Shown: positions 1 through 11,664 of the stretch, in pieces
Layout: every line of letters begins with the position of its first letter
Numbering within the stretch: position 1 is the stretch's first letter
Source: Ursus arctos
Lineage: Eukaryota; Chordata; Mammalia; Carnivora; Ursidae
Assembly: GCF_023065955.2 (NCBI RefSeq)
Contig: NW_026622997.1
Span: 21,060,001 to 21,124,000, forward strand
DNA length: 64,000 nt
Direction: 5' to 3'
Program-made: the position numbers and the translations under genes
Notes under the pieces: model-generated
What the model saw: the letters and a program-made list of their open reading frames with translations, nothing else
Told to the model about the DNA's origin: nothing
Databases searched by the model: none

Positions 1-29
1 ATAAAATCTTTCAAAAAAAAAAGAAAAAG
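1..29 (+). mobile_element. CanSINE 3' tail, cut by window start
   Basis: The window opens with ATAAAATCTTTC followed by an A-rich run. This is the usual 3' end of the tRNA-derived carnivore SINEs seen throughout the window. The head and body would lie upstream of position 1. Confidence 0.6.
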
Positions 30-819
30 AAATACTTCTAAACATATACATTGATTTTTTGCCCAGTGAGTAAAAAGTCCATTCCCTTTCAATTCCTCCA
101 AATTAAAATCTTTCAATGACCTCTCACATGTTACTTCTTTATGAAAACTCTCTTAAGGATGCTTATTACTCTGAATTTCTTACCTGTCTAACCAGACTTT
201 GTGTGTGTATGGGGGGCGCAGGTGTGTAAGACAGACAGAGATTCATTCTTGTTGTTCTGCTACATTATTAATTCTTAGAGGCCAAGACTTTGGTTTTCCT
301 AATGTCTTTATTGTTCATAATTCCACCAAACAAACAAACAAAAATCTGAGAATTTACTTTGTAAAGCAACTTCTTGGCAAATTACCTTCTAATTAAATGA
401 TCTTACAAATCTGTGTTTCCACGTATGATGGCTGCTGAAAACAGCGCACACTGGTTGGTGTGATCCTTCAGCTGCCCTGTACCATGCAAGACACCACGAT
501 GGTACCTTGTTAAAGTCTCCATTTTTCATTCAACTGTGGAAGTGACATTCAACTAGCGTCACCGTACAGACATTAGGCGTGTTTGTTGGATTCCTACTCC
601 TGTCCCAAGAAGAAAGGAGCAAGCTCCCCTATTCATCTATTAATGTCCAGAGTCAGCCAGATCTTCAGCTCTGAGATTTTCCACCAATAACCAAGAAATC
701 CTCTGGGCATATTAAGGACAGTGGGAAGTCCAGAGACAAAGGGAAGAAAAGAGAGTGTAGACCTATGAGGGAATCCCTCCTTCTTGCAACTATCTCCCTC
801 TCCTCACCTTCCTGGCCAG
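30..819. other. Unannotated, apparently unique DNA
   Basis: I see no exon, RNA gene or recognisable transposon here. There is a short CAAA run near 330-343. The only notable open frame (199-396, 65 codons) has no recognisable protein features. Confidence 0.5.
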
Positions 820-960
820 TGAGCTACGGCTCATTCTTAAGCCCTGCCCAAAGGTCACCTCCTCCAATGTTTCAACTTCCCTCCTCCATGCTGTTTTAGC
901 CAAAGCGTTACCTCTCTAATACACTCTCTACTGAAATTAACTTCCCATTTTACATTCAGT
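820..960 (+). mobile_element. L2 LINE fragment (ancient)
   Basis: The text around 'aaaggtcacctcctccaa' followed by a pyrimidine-rich stretch resembles the 3' part of the mammalian L2 LINE in the plus orientation. It is heavily diverged and non-coding. The family call rests on remembered consensus. Confidence 0.4.
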
Positions 961-1084
961 TGGGATTGTGGGGATTTAAACAAAATATCTGCCAATACGA
1001 TGCTTGAGGTGTAATAGTAACTCAGTATCGGAAGCTACTACGGTCAGCATTAACAGCATTTACTAGTAGACTCCTCTCCCCAGA

Positions 1085-1195
1085 CAGTAGTAGAGCTGCT
1101 ACTTGTGGAGTGTTCATTATGTACCAGGTACCATTCAAAGTGTTGTAGAGTCTCATCCAGCTGGCATCTCCCCTGAGCCAGGGATGGTGCTGATT
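1085..1195 (-). mobile_element. MIR SINE fragment
   Basis: The phrase 'gtgttcattatgtaccagg' followed by 'ctcatccagc' fits the reverse complement of the MIR 3' half (accumulated form 'tgcttactatgtgccagg'). It is old and diverged. A chance resemblance is possible. Confidence 0.45.
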
Positions 1196-2435
1196 CATTC
1201 TTTATTTCCTACAGGTATAGATGTAGGAGATAGCTTGATTTGCTTAATCAAGTAAAGAGAGAAAAATAAAAAGGCAACGGAAGTCCACATGGCCATGAGT
1301 GGAAGAGACCCTATAGTTCCCGAGTTCCATAGCAAAAGTATCAACACAAAGCACACCACCCCTACCTCCCAAATCCAGACTCGAAAGGGCTTCCTACTCT
1401 GCATGGACGTGCTTTGCTTTGCACGAAGGAGTGTGTTTCTCTCCCCTCTTTCTATACGGTCACCCTCCTCTCTTTGCACAATTCATCCACTGTTCACATC
1501 TGCAGACCCAGCTGCCATTGACAGCCTGTCCTGGCAACTACCTACTTTGAAACTGAGCCTGAGATCTCTTTGCAAACCCCCATTTCTCCAGTTTTATAAA
1601 TACTGGCTTGCAAATGTTCAATTCTGTCAAGTTGAAAGGCCACAATTAATATGAAAGACAAGTGCCAAATATGCTCACATTTCACCACACTGTTCTGAGA
1701 ATTCAAGCAAACCAAAAAAAAAAAAAAATTACTCTATTTCATGGCATGTCGAAATTTTCGTTTTAGTGCCAAGTTTCAACACTTTTCCCTTTCATCTCTT
1801 TCTCCTAAGTCAGACATGTGGAGTTATAAAAAAGAGTTGAATGTCGTTCACCTTGAAGAAGCTGGACTGAAATGGAAAGGAGAGCAGGTCACTGAAGCCT
1901 GTCTGATCCCCCGAGCCATCTCCAACCACTGCGATCTGCAAGAGCGGCTTTGCCGGCTCTGTACTTGAGCATATCCGCTCCTACTCACCAAGGGAGAAGT
2001 ACCATAATGGTCACCCTTATGGTGAGTTCTACCAAAAGACACCACTTTCCCACTGAACTGCTGTCTTTCTGCAGTGTGATGAGTCACCTTCCTTACTTAC
2101 GCCTAGATGAGCACAGCAAACAACGTCTTGAGTTATACGGTCCGTACTGCCCGACTGGGAAGATGTCAAGGCATCCTAAAGGCTCAGCGCAAGACAACAG
2201 CATCTGTTGCACACCGACAGACCAACGAAGGCAGTGCTCCTGATCTCAGGGGATTCGTGATCTGCTATAGCAAACAGCTGTGGACAAGTGCCTGCCACTT
2301 TGCACGGGAGTCTGAATTTCTAAGGGTGCACAGAGAAGTGGCTCTTCAAAGACCTGGTTTGTCTTTGCCATAAACGTCTGCGGAGCTGGTTAGGAAAGAA
2401 CTAAGAGCCCCCCACTTGTCAAGCCCTCACACTCA
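1196..2435. other. Unannotated DNA with chance open frames
   Basis: Short open frames occur on both strands (for example 1289-1654 plus, 121 codons). They overlap each other in opposite directions and have no recognisable domain or splice context. A poly(A) run of about 15 sits near 1714-1728. No family was recognised. Confidence 0.5.
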
Positions 2436-2439
2436 AGTA

Positions 2440-2890
2440 GAGGTAAATCACCAAGAAGAGGGAAGAGTGTGATATGCAGAAGGCAGTGTAGACCTACAGA
2501 GATGAACAGTTACTCTGTGGGGCGGGGGTGGAGGAAGTGGGGCAAGGCTCAGGTTTCTACAGAAGGCAAAGCTGGGGCTGAACTTTGACAGATAATCACT
2601 AAGAAGACAAGTAGGAAAGGCATTCCAGGTAAAGGGTGAAGCTGGCAAGCAACAGAGAAAAGAAGGTGAGAGTGACTGGAGTAGTTTGCAAGAGCAGTGG
2701 GCAGGGAAGCAAGAGTGAAGAACGTGGGCGAGCCAGCTGCAGGAGACTTCGTGCACCCTACAGAGAAGCCTGGGCTTTAGCGTTCTGGCAAATGGCGGGG
2801 CCACGTTCGTACTTTGGAAGGATCACTGTGGCAGCAATGTGGATGATGCACTGAATGGGTAGAAGACAAGAGACCAAGAGGCCAATTAGC
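2440..2890 (-). mobile_element. L2 LINE fragment, antisense
   Basis: The phrases 'ggcattccaggtaaagggtgaagc' (2619 onwards) and 'aaggatcactgtggcagcaatgtgg' (2817 onwards, quoted in part) match, in order, the reverse complement of the L2 3' half as I remember it. The modern text is non-coding. Confidence 0.6.
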
Positions 2891-4719
2891 AAATCATTAT
2901 GATGAAGGTAAAAGGTTTTAATTCTCAGCCTCAGTGGGGATGGAAAGAAGCTGTAGTGAAAGGCACTTTTGGAGGGTGCACCAGAACCCCATACCTTATT
3001 TATTGGAGAAATAGCATCTTTTCTTTGGAGAGCTATACTAACCATCACTCCAGACACTTGGTTCCCAGGAGGTACTGCGATGTTCTTAGGGGGCACATAC
3101 AATCGTATATTCTATATATGCTTGCTCAGGGAAGAAGGCAGGAAGAGGCACACAGGGGTTCAAAGTGGACCACTCAGTTCCCTAATCTCTTAGCCATAGT
3201 TAACTGGTCCTAAAGTGAGTGTCTGACTTGGGATTTTTGGATTTGGGACGAAGGAAGCCAAACCAGTCTCTCTCAGATGACTGGAATTGTAAAACCTGGG
3301 ACATGTTGAGGCCATGTTTCTAACCACATGAACGAGAGAAGCAGATACAGCTGGATGCAGTGAGAGAGAGAAATGAAGGGGACCACATGGGAACAGAGAC
3401 AGGAGAGACTGCATGTGAACCCCAGCCACTTCCTGCCCTTGAGTCCAGACATCCCAGACTCATTCTAATCTTACAGTCCATCTAGTTTGAGTTCTAGTCA
3501 CTTTCAGCTGATAGACTCCCAACTAGTAGCAGAAGAAATAAACATGAGAGACGGTAAAGGAAGAAGTAACTAGGCTGGGTCACCCTTGAATACAGGACTG
3601 AAGGAAGGGTGTGACTATTAACAGCCCTGTGGGAAAAGGCACCGAGAGCAAAAACCATCCAGAGCTTCAATAAATTTGAAAGTAGGAATGAGTTTTCCCA
3701 ATCCCAGACCTGTATCATCCCAGAGCACAGAGCTTCCCATTTTACACCATAAACGTACAAACCAGTGATGTAACAGCAATGCAGTACGAACTGAATTCCA
3801 TCTCATTCCAATACTCCATTCTCTTCGTGATTATCCCTTTATCATTCAGTTTTACAATCCGCTTCACAGGAGGCTGAGGGACGGAGGGGGAGGCGTCACA
3901 CATGCACAGTCTGGGCTACCGTCTTTCTGGCTTTTTCAAGCTCTGATTGCTTCCCCTCAAAACAACCAGATAAAAACCACCCAGATAACTTCGCCAACAG
4001 CACACTCACAAGGTGATTTTAGGTATTTTTAACACAGGAGTATTTCTTCATCCACAAAAACAGCCTGAAAGATCAACTAAATGTTGATGCATATGCTGCA
4101 CGATCCTATCTGCGGTCTCTAATAAATGATGGTTGTTGCTCATGAAAGAGGAAAAGAAATAATAAAAACCAGATTGAATCTGAGTCACGCGGACATCGCC
4201 TACCGTGAGCAATCTCCGGGTCTGGTTTAGATGCCAGACCAGTAGCCCACCTCCTTTGCCTGTTAGCTCTGCTCCGTCCAGCACAGAGAGGAGGAGGCTG
4301 GGCAGACTCCGAGGCCCCAGGTCACCAGAGATGGAGGACCTGAGCTACTCCAGGGACTGTAAACATTTTATCGTGCAGTCAGGTCAAACTGGGAAGCATG
4401 GCAGAGAGTTCACTCTGTCGGGGACGCCCCAGGCCCAGAGGTGGGAGGTGGGAGAGATTCCCGAAGCCTGCCTGGTCCAGTATGCCTTGACTGTTCTGGA
4501 TTGGGAGGTCGATCGGTGCCAAGAAGCAAGGGAGGCGCATCTCTTTTTCTTCCTAGGGCCTGTAGTCCGGGCATCCTGTAGCAGGTCAGCTGTACCTTTG
4601 GGCATCTGGAGAGGCACACAACTACAGCAGGCACACCTGGCTCTGCACAAAGCCAGGGAGAAGGAAAGAGGAGAGAGGCGGAGTCTGCAAGAATTTCAAT
4701 ACAGAAACACATAGCACCG
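2891..4719. other. Unannotated DNA; longest plus-strand open frame
   Basis: No transposon family or exon was recognised. A 169-codon plus-strand frame (4205-4714) is the longest on this strand. It has a basic, low-complexity composition, no domain, no signal peptide and no splice context. An overlapping 139-codon frame lies on the other strand, as expected for a stop-poor GC-rich patch. Confidence 0.5.
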
Positions 4720-4814
4720 TGTTTCTGAGGATTTTTTGTTTCTTGGGAATTTTTTTTACAAATGTGACTTGGAATGACGAAGGGCAGTGGACTGTACTGC
4801 TCTTTCAGATGAGT

Positions 4815-5210
4815 CGCTGTCCTCCCCATAAGAAGACTATACAGTCCTGCCTCTTGCCGTGTGACTGCAGTGCCTCTCGTAGAAGGAACAGAATGCCTGA
4901 CCTACTGACATCAGGCTTGGCCACGGGACTCCCTTCGGCCAATTAAATGTGGACAAAGAGACGCTGCCAGTTCAGAGCCAGGGAAGAGGCCCCAACAGGG
5001 TTCCCTCCCTTTCTCCCCTGCCACAGTGAGAGCACATCCCAGCCACGGGGCTGTTCCTTCAGCCTGGAGCCCAGACTGGAGTCACACGGTGCAGAGCCAC
5101 AGCTGACTTCAGCCAGCACAGAACATCTCAGAAATAAACCTCGGCTGCTTCAAGTCACTGAAATTTCAAGGCAGTTACTGCTACATCACGTGCCATAAGC
5201 TGACTGACAC
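4815..5210 (+). mobile_element. MaLR-type (MLT1-like) solo LTR
   Basis: The order 'cctactgacatcaggcttgg', 'ggccaattaaatgtgg', 'cagaaataaacctcggctg', 'caagtcactgaaatttc' and 'ataagctgactgacacac' follows the MLT1 group of ERVL-MaLR LTRs. AATAAA at 5133-5138 is the LTR polyadenylation signal. No internal retroviral region flanks it, so it looks like an old solo LTR. Confidence 0.65.
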
Positions 5211-5317
5211 ACAAGGAGACTACTATGAAGTGAGCCAAGACTGCTACCATCCAGTGTTCTCCACTCACAACGTAGCCTCCATCCTGCAGCCAAATTAATC
5301 TCTCGCATGTTCTGATC

Positions 5318-5777
5318 ATGTTCCTTTTAAAAAGTCTTTTAAATTCCAGTATAATTAACAAACAGGATTATCTTCGTTTCCTGTGTACAATATGGAGATT
5401 CAACAATTCTGTACAGGACTCAGTGTTCATCATGACAAGTGCCCTCCTTAACTCCCTTTACCTGCTCCACCCATCCTCCTGTCCCCCTCCCCTCTGGCAG
5501 CCACCAGCTTGTTCTCTATAATTAAGAGTCTGTTTCTGGTTTGTCTCTTTTTTCGTTGTTTGTCTGTCTCTTAGATTCCACATGTGAGTGAAGTCATATG
5601 GTACTTGTCTTTCTCTGACTGACTTATTTCACTTAGCATAATACTCTCTAGATCCAACCATGTTGTTGCAGATGGCAAGATTTCATTCTTTTTGATGGCT
5701 GAGTAATATTCCATTATACATATACACAATACATAATATATATTATATATAATATATATGTACATAATATATATGTA

Positions 5778-5837
<60 letters not shown>

Positions 5838-6246
5838 CCCCACATCTTCTTCATCCATTCATCTATCGATGGGCATTTGGGCTGCTTCCATAATTTGGCT
5901 ATTGTAAATAACGCTGCTATGAACAAATAAACATAGGGCACACATACCCCTTTGAACTAGTGTTTCTGTATTCTTTGGGTAAATACCCAGTAGGGGAGTC
6001 ACTGGGTCATAAGTTAGTTCCATTCTTCATTCTTTGAGGCACCTCCATACTGTTTTCCAACAGTGGCTGCACCAGTTTGCATTCCCACCAACAGTGTAAT
6101 AAAAAGGTTCCTTTTTTCTACATCCTTCCCAACACTTGTTGTTTCTTGTGTTATCAAAAGATTTTAGCCATCCTGAGTGGTGTGAGGTGATATCTCATTG
6201 CGGTTTTCATTTGCATTTCCCTGATGATTAGTGTGACCATATAACT
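5318..6246 (-). mobile_element. LINE-1, 5'-truncated, minus strand
   Basis: Read on the minus strand this is the end of L1 ORF2 followed by the 3' UTR. Diagnostic plus-strand phrases are 'gatggctgagtaatattcc' (5694), 'gggcatttgggctgcttcc', 'ctttgggtaaatacccag' and 'gttctctataattaagagtc'. The element is cut off near 6246 and its reading frame is broken. A long AT/GT microsatellite splits ORF2. Confidence 0.9.
5716..5834. repeat. Compound (AT)n-(GT)n microsatellite
   Basis: An irregular AT-rich stretch is followed by a TG run (about 5777-5800) and then a pure TA run (about 5801-5834). It lies at the point where L1 ORF2 normally carries a short 'tatat' motif, so it probably expanded from the L1 itself. 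Confidence 0.95.
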
Positions 6247-6335
6247 TTTTTATACAAAAATCTTAAATGATTCTTCACAGCCTACCAGACTGAGGCCAGA
6301 CACCCAAACCCTCTATAAGCTACCTACTTTCCCAG

Positions 6336-6372
6336 TTTTTTTACTTTATTTTTTGAGAAAGAGACAGAGCAC

Positions 6373-6417
<45 letters not shown>

Positions 6418-6580
6418 CGTGCGCGTGGGTCGGGAAGGGCACAGGCAGAGGGACAGAATCTCAAGCACTCCACACTGAGCTCAGAGCCTGACACAGGGCT
6501 TGATCTCATAACCCTGAAATCATGACCTGAGACAAAATCAAGAGTTGGATTCTTGACCAACTGAGCCACCCAGTCACCCC
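6336..6580 (-). mobile_element. CanSINE, minus strand, with internal GT expansion
   Basis: The 3' tail is at the left and the tRNA-like head 'gagccacccagtcacccc' is at the right. A 9-bp target duplication, CTTTCCCAG, flanks it at 6327-6335 and 6581-6589. The pyrimidine tract has become a (GT)19 repeat at 6375-6412. Confidence 0.9.
6375..6412. repeat. (GT)19 microsatellite inside a SINE
   Basis: This is a pure dinucleotide run of 38 bp, followed by a degenerate GCGAGCGTGCGCG segment. It lies inside the body of the surrounding minus-strand CanSINE. Confidence 0.97.
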
Positions 6581-6639
6581 CTTTCCCAGTATTCTAAACA
6601 CACAACTTCTTTCCACAATCTAACCAGACTTTGCACTTC

Positions 6640-7500
6640 CCAAGGCAGCTGTGATATGGTGGTACATATATTCTTGGTTTTCCACTCTGGTTCCTGATAC
6701 AGAGCTCCGAAGTCCCTTGGAATTTTGTGAGTGATACAAGGGCCTTTATTTCTGACACAGAACTCCTAAATCCCTTGGAATTTCCCTAGTGATAGAAGCC
6801 TCTGTCGTTCTAAATGAGGCAACTCCTGGTAGACCCCTAGACAGCTTCACAATGGGGGCTGCCTGCCAGAAAGACCAAGCCTTAATTAGAAGCTTGGAAC
6901 TTTCAGCCCCACACTCCCCAATTCTCTGGGAAAAGGAGGGGAGTTAGAGATTAGTTAATAACTGATCATACCTGCATGATGAAACCTCCATTAAAACTGC
7001 TCCATTAAAACAAGGTTCAGAGAGTTTCCAGGTTTGGTGAATGCATCCATGTGCCTGAAGGGTAACAAACCCCAACTCCAGAGGAACAGAAGTTCCTGTG
7101 TTTGGGACCCTTCCAGACCTAGCCCTACATACGTTTTTATCTGGCTGCTCACCTGTACCCTTTATAATAAACCAGTAAACCTAAGTACATGTTTCCCTGA
7201 GTCTTGTAAGCCATTCTAGCAAATTCCTGAGCCTGAGGAGAATGTCCTGGGAAGCCCTGGTTCGTAGCAAAGTCAGATGGAACCTGGGGACGCACTACTT
7301 GTGATTTCAGTGCCTGAAGTGAAGGCAGTCTTCCGGGACTGAGCCCTTAACCTGTGCCTTCTGGGCTAACTCTGGACGGTTAGTGTCAACGCTGAGTTGC
7401 CTTATAGGATATCCACTTGTGGGTCCAAAGAGAATTAGAGAATCACTTACTGTGGAAATGCCACGTATTTGGATCAGTGTTGTGACTAGAGAAACAATTT
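6640..7500 (+). mobile_element. Old LTR-like repeat, copy A
   Basis: Key phrases are 'gaaacctccattaaaac', 'cagagagtttccagg', 'tttataataaaccagtaaac' (AATAAA at 7155), 'gtttccctgagtcttg', 'ctagcaaatt' and 'gggactgagcccttaacctg'. The same ordered phrases recur at 28080-28700. The layout fits an ancient LTR with a polyadenylation signal. I do not recall the family name with certainty, and the left boundary is approximate. Confidence 0.6.
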
Positions 7501-7519
7501 TCCTTTAACATCAATCACT

Positions 7520-8045
7520 TTATTTCTGTTCCTTAAACACATCTTGATTGCTATCCCGTATGTCTGCCTTTTAAACCATACCCATACATGAAGGTCCTCC
7601 TCAAACCCCACCTGTAATTATGAAGCCTTTCTTCCCCTGAAGTCATAAAATACTGAACTAGGGAATGATGTTTAGCATAATCTATTTTCTGTTACCTACG
7701 GGGCTAAAGGTTTATTTATTTGTTTTTAAAGATTTTATTTATTTCTCAGAGAGAAAGAGAGCACAAGCACAAGCGGGGGGGGGGGGGGCGGCAGGCAGAG
7801 GAATAAGAAGGCTCGATCCCAGGACCCCAAGATCATGACCTGAGCTGAAGCAGATGCTTAACCGACTGAGCCACCCAGGCATCCCGGGGCTGAAGATATA
7901 ATCCTCCTTTCTACATTGGGATTTCTAGAGGACAGCGACCATGAGTTTAATCACCTCTTGAACCCCACAACCTCCTCATACAAGACAATTTCATAAATGT
8001 TCTCAATTAATATTTGTCTACTAAATGACTTTTGAATGAATAAGA
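7520..8045 (+). mobile_element. L2 LINE fragment, split by a SINE
   Basis: The left part (7520-7699, with 'atgaagcctttcttcccctg') and right part (7890-8045, with 'tagaggacagcgaccatgag' and a 'tgaatgaataag' end) fit the L2 3' terminus in the plus orientation. A minus-strand CanSINE separates them and was inserted later. Confidence 0.55.
7711..7885 (-). mobile_element. CanSINE, minus strand
   Basis: 'aaagattttatttattt' at the left and 'actgagccacccaggcatccc' (shortened) at the right mark a complete antisense CanSINE. Target duplications GGGGCTAAAG / GGGGCTGAAG flank it. A run of 14 G lies within it at 7775-7788. It sits inside an L2 fragment. Confidence 0.92.
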
Positions 8046-8252
8046 AAAAAGAATGATTCCTAGGAAAAACAGCGGGAAGGCTATGCTAACACTGAGTCTA
8101 TGCAGTGCAATGCTCCTGGACCCAGCTACAAAGGCAGAAATGCAAGGGATGGATGGCTGCAGAGCTGCTGCGTTTCACTGAAGCAGCTGGCACAAGCCTC
8201 AGGCTGGATGCGCAAAAGCTGTTCCGTCCTCAGCTGTGTGTTTGGCCGCAAA

Positions 8253-8526
8253 CAGTGCTGCCCAATAGAAATGTAATGTGAGCCATGTATGTAATTTAAA
8301 ATGTTTTCAGACACACGTTAGAAGAATAGATAAAATCAAATTTTAGTATTTTTTATTTAACCTGATATATCCAAAATATCCACCTCATATGTTTTTTCTC
8401 ATACTACTTAGTCTTTGATGTCTGATGTGTCTTCCGCATGTGTGACACATCTCAGTCCCAACCAGCCACATAGCACATGCTCAAAAGCCACGTGTGGCTG
8501 CACGGTGGCTGGCCCGGACTGCACAG
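8253..8526 (+). mobile_element. MER1-type hAT-Charlie MITE, nearly full length
   Basis: It begins 'cagtgctgcccaatagaaat' and ends 'ccggactgcacag', which are degenerate inverted ends. Internal phrases 'tttaacctgatatatccaaa' and 'gccacgtgtggctgcacgg' follow the MER1 family as I remember it. The right flank carries TCTAGA, the known preferred hAT target core. It has no coding capacity. Confidence 0.75.
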
Positions 8527-9085
8527 GTCTAGAACTCCTCTTGGCTGAGGTCAACCCTTGGTTTTCAGAAGTTCACCAAGTGAAGTGGGAGAAGCAACAG
8601 AAAATGACAGCAGTCACAAACTAAAAAGTGAGTGAGATGCCATAAGCTCTGCATCATAAGATTGTCCCCTCTCTTCTTCTAAGCAATTTCTGCAAAGTCA
8701 GATTTTTGGTACACTGGTATGACCCTTCATAGGTCATACTACTTGCAATGTAATGTCATTTCCATTTGCCAACAATATCATGGAAATATAGGCGGGATCA
8801 AACACCCTGAAGTTCAGTAGTTCCTAACCACACTTATAAATAAAATGGAAAAAGCTAAAGTGAGCTTAATTAACAACATCAAATTGTTCAAATAAATCAT
8901 ACACCAATTTTTGAGGTATTCAATACAATGATCAAGAGTTAAAAAAATAATAATAAAAAGCAAACTGAGTAAAAAAGGAAGTGATCTTGCAGACATTTAC
9001 ATCTTCCCCAAACTCTTCCTTCTTATTGCTTCCTCCTATCTTTGCTCCATCAGACCCAAGAAGGAGAAAACCTGCTTTACACCCA
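8527..9085. other. Unannotated AT-rich DNA
   Basis: I see no repeat family, RNA gene or exon. It contains A-rich and TAA-rich text at 8940-8960. Confidence 0.45.
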
Positions 9086-9089
9086 TGTG

Positions 9090-9280
9090 GTGTAACAGAA
9101 AGTACAGGCAATCAGAAGGCCTAGGATTGGAGCCAAGCTCTATCACTGGGTGGTTCTAGCCAAATTCACTCCTTCGCATCTTTGAATAAGAGGGCCTGAA
9201 TGGTCTGAGTTCAGAAATTTGCTCCAGCCCTGCGGTGCTCACTTGGCACATGGAAGGTGTTCAATAAATACTGAAAGAGA
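9090..9280 (+). mobile_element. MIR SINE
   Basis: The order 'ggattggagccaagctctatcactgg', then 'ttggcacatggaagg', then 'gttcaataaatactg' (all shortened) reproduces the MIR core and 3' end in the plus orientation. Confidence 0.6.
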
Positions 9281-9723
9281 GAATCATACAGGAAAAGGGA
9301 AAGAATTCTCTTGTTTTTCTGTGTGTTTCAATGTAGCTCCTTAGGAAAGTAAGACACTTGTGCCAGACATGACAAAGCATGAGAAGTGAAGGTTCCTAGA
9401 ACATGCCAGACATTCTGAGGGCCAACAGGGAGCACTGAAACCGGCTCCTTTCTAAAGGCAACACTATGGGGACTGAGGACATTTCCTTGTTTTTCAGCAA
9501 CAGAGCATGTATAATGGCACAGACAGTGATTCTCCACACACATGCATCTTCTCCCTCTGTACCACTTCCTGCCAAAATCCAAAGTTTATGAGAAGGTGGT
9601 TGAACAAACAAGGAATTAATACCTCTAAGACAAAACTCTGGACTCAAAATTAGTCACACTGATAAGGAAAAACACACCTACCTCGACACTGAAAATTATG
9701 AGACAAAGCCTCATAATTTTCAT

Positions 9724-9773
9724 TTGTTTTTTGTTTTGTTTTGTTTTGTTTTGTTTTGTTTTGTTTTGTTTTA
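9724..9773. repeat. (GTTTT)n microsatellite
   Basis: About nine GTTTT units follow 'catttgttttt'. This could be the remains of a reverse-oriented A-rich retroposon tail, but no SINE or LINE body is recognisable beside it. Confidence 0.95.
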
Positions 9774-10440
9774 ACAAGGAGGCATAAAGCAGGTGTCTCC
9801 ATGTTTGTCTAAAGCTTTTCTTTTTAAGGGAAATAGGACACACTCCTATAAACATTGCATAAGAGCTACTGGCGAGAGGATTAAAGGTATGTGCTTGGAC
9901 TATGCTAAAATTAATGTCTCTGTTCAGAAGTACACACTTACAAAATGTAACCTTGCCAAAGAGAAAAGTCTAAATACATAGCACAAGACAATTTATACAA
10001 ATATAAATTTCCCTTTCCATCCTAACATGAGACATACACATGCTATTAAAAAAAAAAAATTCGATCTTACTTTTAAAAGTCAACCAGAGAAATATCTTCA
10101 TCTTTTCCTTGCCTTAACACCAGAAAAAATAACATTTAGAAAAAAAGAAACCTAATTTGGAAAGAACCGGTGTCTAAGTATCCTCCTAGATGCCACCACC
10201 ACCCGCCGGGCCACATGTGAGCATCTGGTTTCCCTTCATTTTTATTGGTTCTTCCTCCTTTTCCCATTCTCCAGAGCAGGATGAGTCCTAACGCCCAGTT
10301 TCTATTCTCTCATGTCTTCTGTTCCTCTTAATCTTCTCTTCCTTGACAACACAATAGACATCCTTCCTCCCACCTCCTATCTCCTCCTTATCAGAATTTA
10401 CCCTATCTTCCTAAGGCAGACACAGCAAACCTTGAACAAT
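9774..10440. other. Unannotated DNA, pyrimidine-rich to the right
   Basis: An A13 run lies near 10049. From about 10200 the text is C/T-rich and may be decayed LINE2. I see no exon or RNA gene. Confidence 0.4.
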
Positions 10441-10900
10441 CGCTAGGCATCGATATCAGATGCTTTACCAATCATTCCCAGTTCAACCCACTCTAAAACC
10501 CAACCCATCAACTTCTCCCTGCACCAAACCAGCTTTCTTCTTGAGTTCCTGCTGGATTTTCAGTCACTCCCTTTGAAACTCCAAAGTCCTCTCTGACTCT
10601 CTTTGTTATATTGTCTCTCATATACTCTCAGGATCCAAGTCCTGGATACTCTACTTCTGCAACATTTTGATAATTTGACCCTTCCTCTTCTCCAGTCTCC
10701 TGGCACTGCATCAGTGGTGCCTTATTACCTCTTTTCTGGGACATTTTAGTGAATGCCATCTCCAAATCCCCCCCTCCTCCAACCAAATTTATTTTATGTT
10801 CTGTTTTCACATTAACTTACTGAAACAGAGCCTCACCTACCTCACTGCTTTGGTCCAGATAGGCGATAGAGAGACCCTGATGGTAACAAGGGCCAACACC
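10440..10900 (+). mobile_element. Probable L2 LINE (internal part)
   Basis: The phrases 'tacttctgcaacattttgat', 'ctccagtctcctggcactgc' and repeated pyrimidine blocks follow the order of the L2 segment upstream of its 3' UTR. It is strongly diverged and the family call is tentative. Confidence 0.4.
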
Positions 10901-11129
10901 AGCATCAAGGCCTTCCAGAGCTGGACTGCATTCAACCTCTTTCTAGATGTGTCACCCAAGACTCCCCTTCATGTTCAACTCTGTGCCTTATCATTCTATG
11001 AACACAGTTGACACTCTTCTCTTGGCACATCCATCAACAATCAAATGACCAAATATATATGAGGCTTTAATAAAAAGGTCTTGTGCATTTTTCACTAAGC
11101 ATATCTCTAAGTACTGAATGTTTCTGAAG

Positions 11130-11660
11130 CTACTGTAAATTATTGGGCTTCTGTTAAATTTTATTTGCTAATTGTTCATTGCTAGTATAAAAAAATACAA
11201 TTTATATTTTGACTTTTTTCCTGCCACCTTGCCATTTGTAAGTTCTAGGAACTTGTCTGGAGATTTCTTAATGTTTTCCAAGTATGTGACCATATTGCCT
11301 ATAAATAAAGATGCTTTTGCTTCCTCCTTTCCAATCTGAATATCTTTTTATTTCTTTTTCTTGCCTTATTGCACAGGCTAGGACATGCAGTCAATGCTAA
11401 ATGGAAGTGGCTACAATAATATCTTTGCCTTATTCCCTATCTTAGGTGTAAAGTGGTCAGTCCTTCACCACTAAGTATGATGACAACTGTACATTTTTAA
11501 TGGACACCATTTGCCACATTAAGTTTCTGCATCTCTCTAGCTTGCTTCAAGTCTGTATCATAAATAAGTGTTGAACTTTGTCAAATGTCCTTTTTCTGCA
11601 TCTACTAAAATGATCATATGGTTTTTCTTTTTTATTCTGCTAGTATGATAAATTACATTT
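11130..11660 (-). mobile_element. LINE-1 ORF2 (reverse-transcriptase region), minus strand
   Basis: Plus-strand phrases 'tttgctaattgttcattgc', 'ttcctcctttccaatctgaa', 'tttctttttcttgcc', 'tttgtcaaatgtcc' and 'tgatcatatggtttttc' are the antisense of the L1 RT domain. The frame is broken. This piece is internal to ORF2, so it is a different copy from the L1 that starts just to its right. Confidence 0.85.
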
Positions 11661-11664
11661 ATTT

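Noticed and set aside
4205..4714. 169-codon plus-strand open frame
   Set aside because: No recognisable domain, no splice or promoter context, an overlapping long frame on the opposite strand, and a length compatible with chance in a GC-richer patch.
5716..5834. CRISPR-like or satellite array
   Set aside because: It is a dinucleotide microsatellite with no spacers, and the genome is mammalian.
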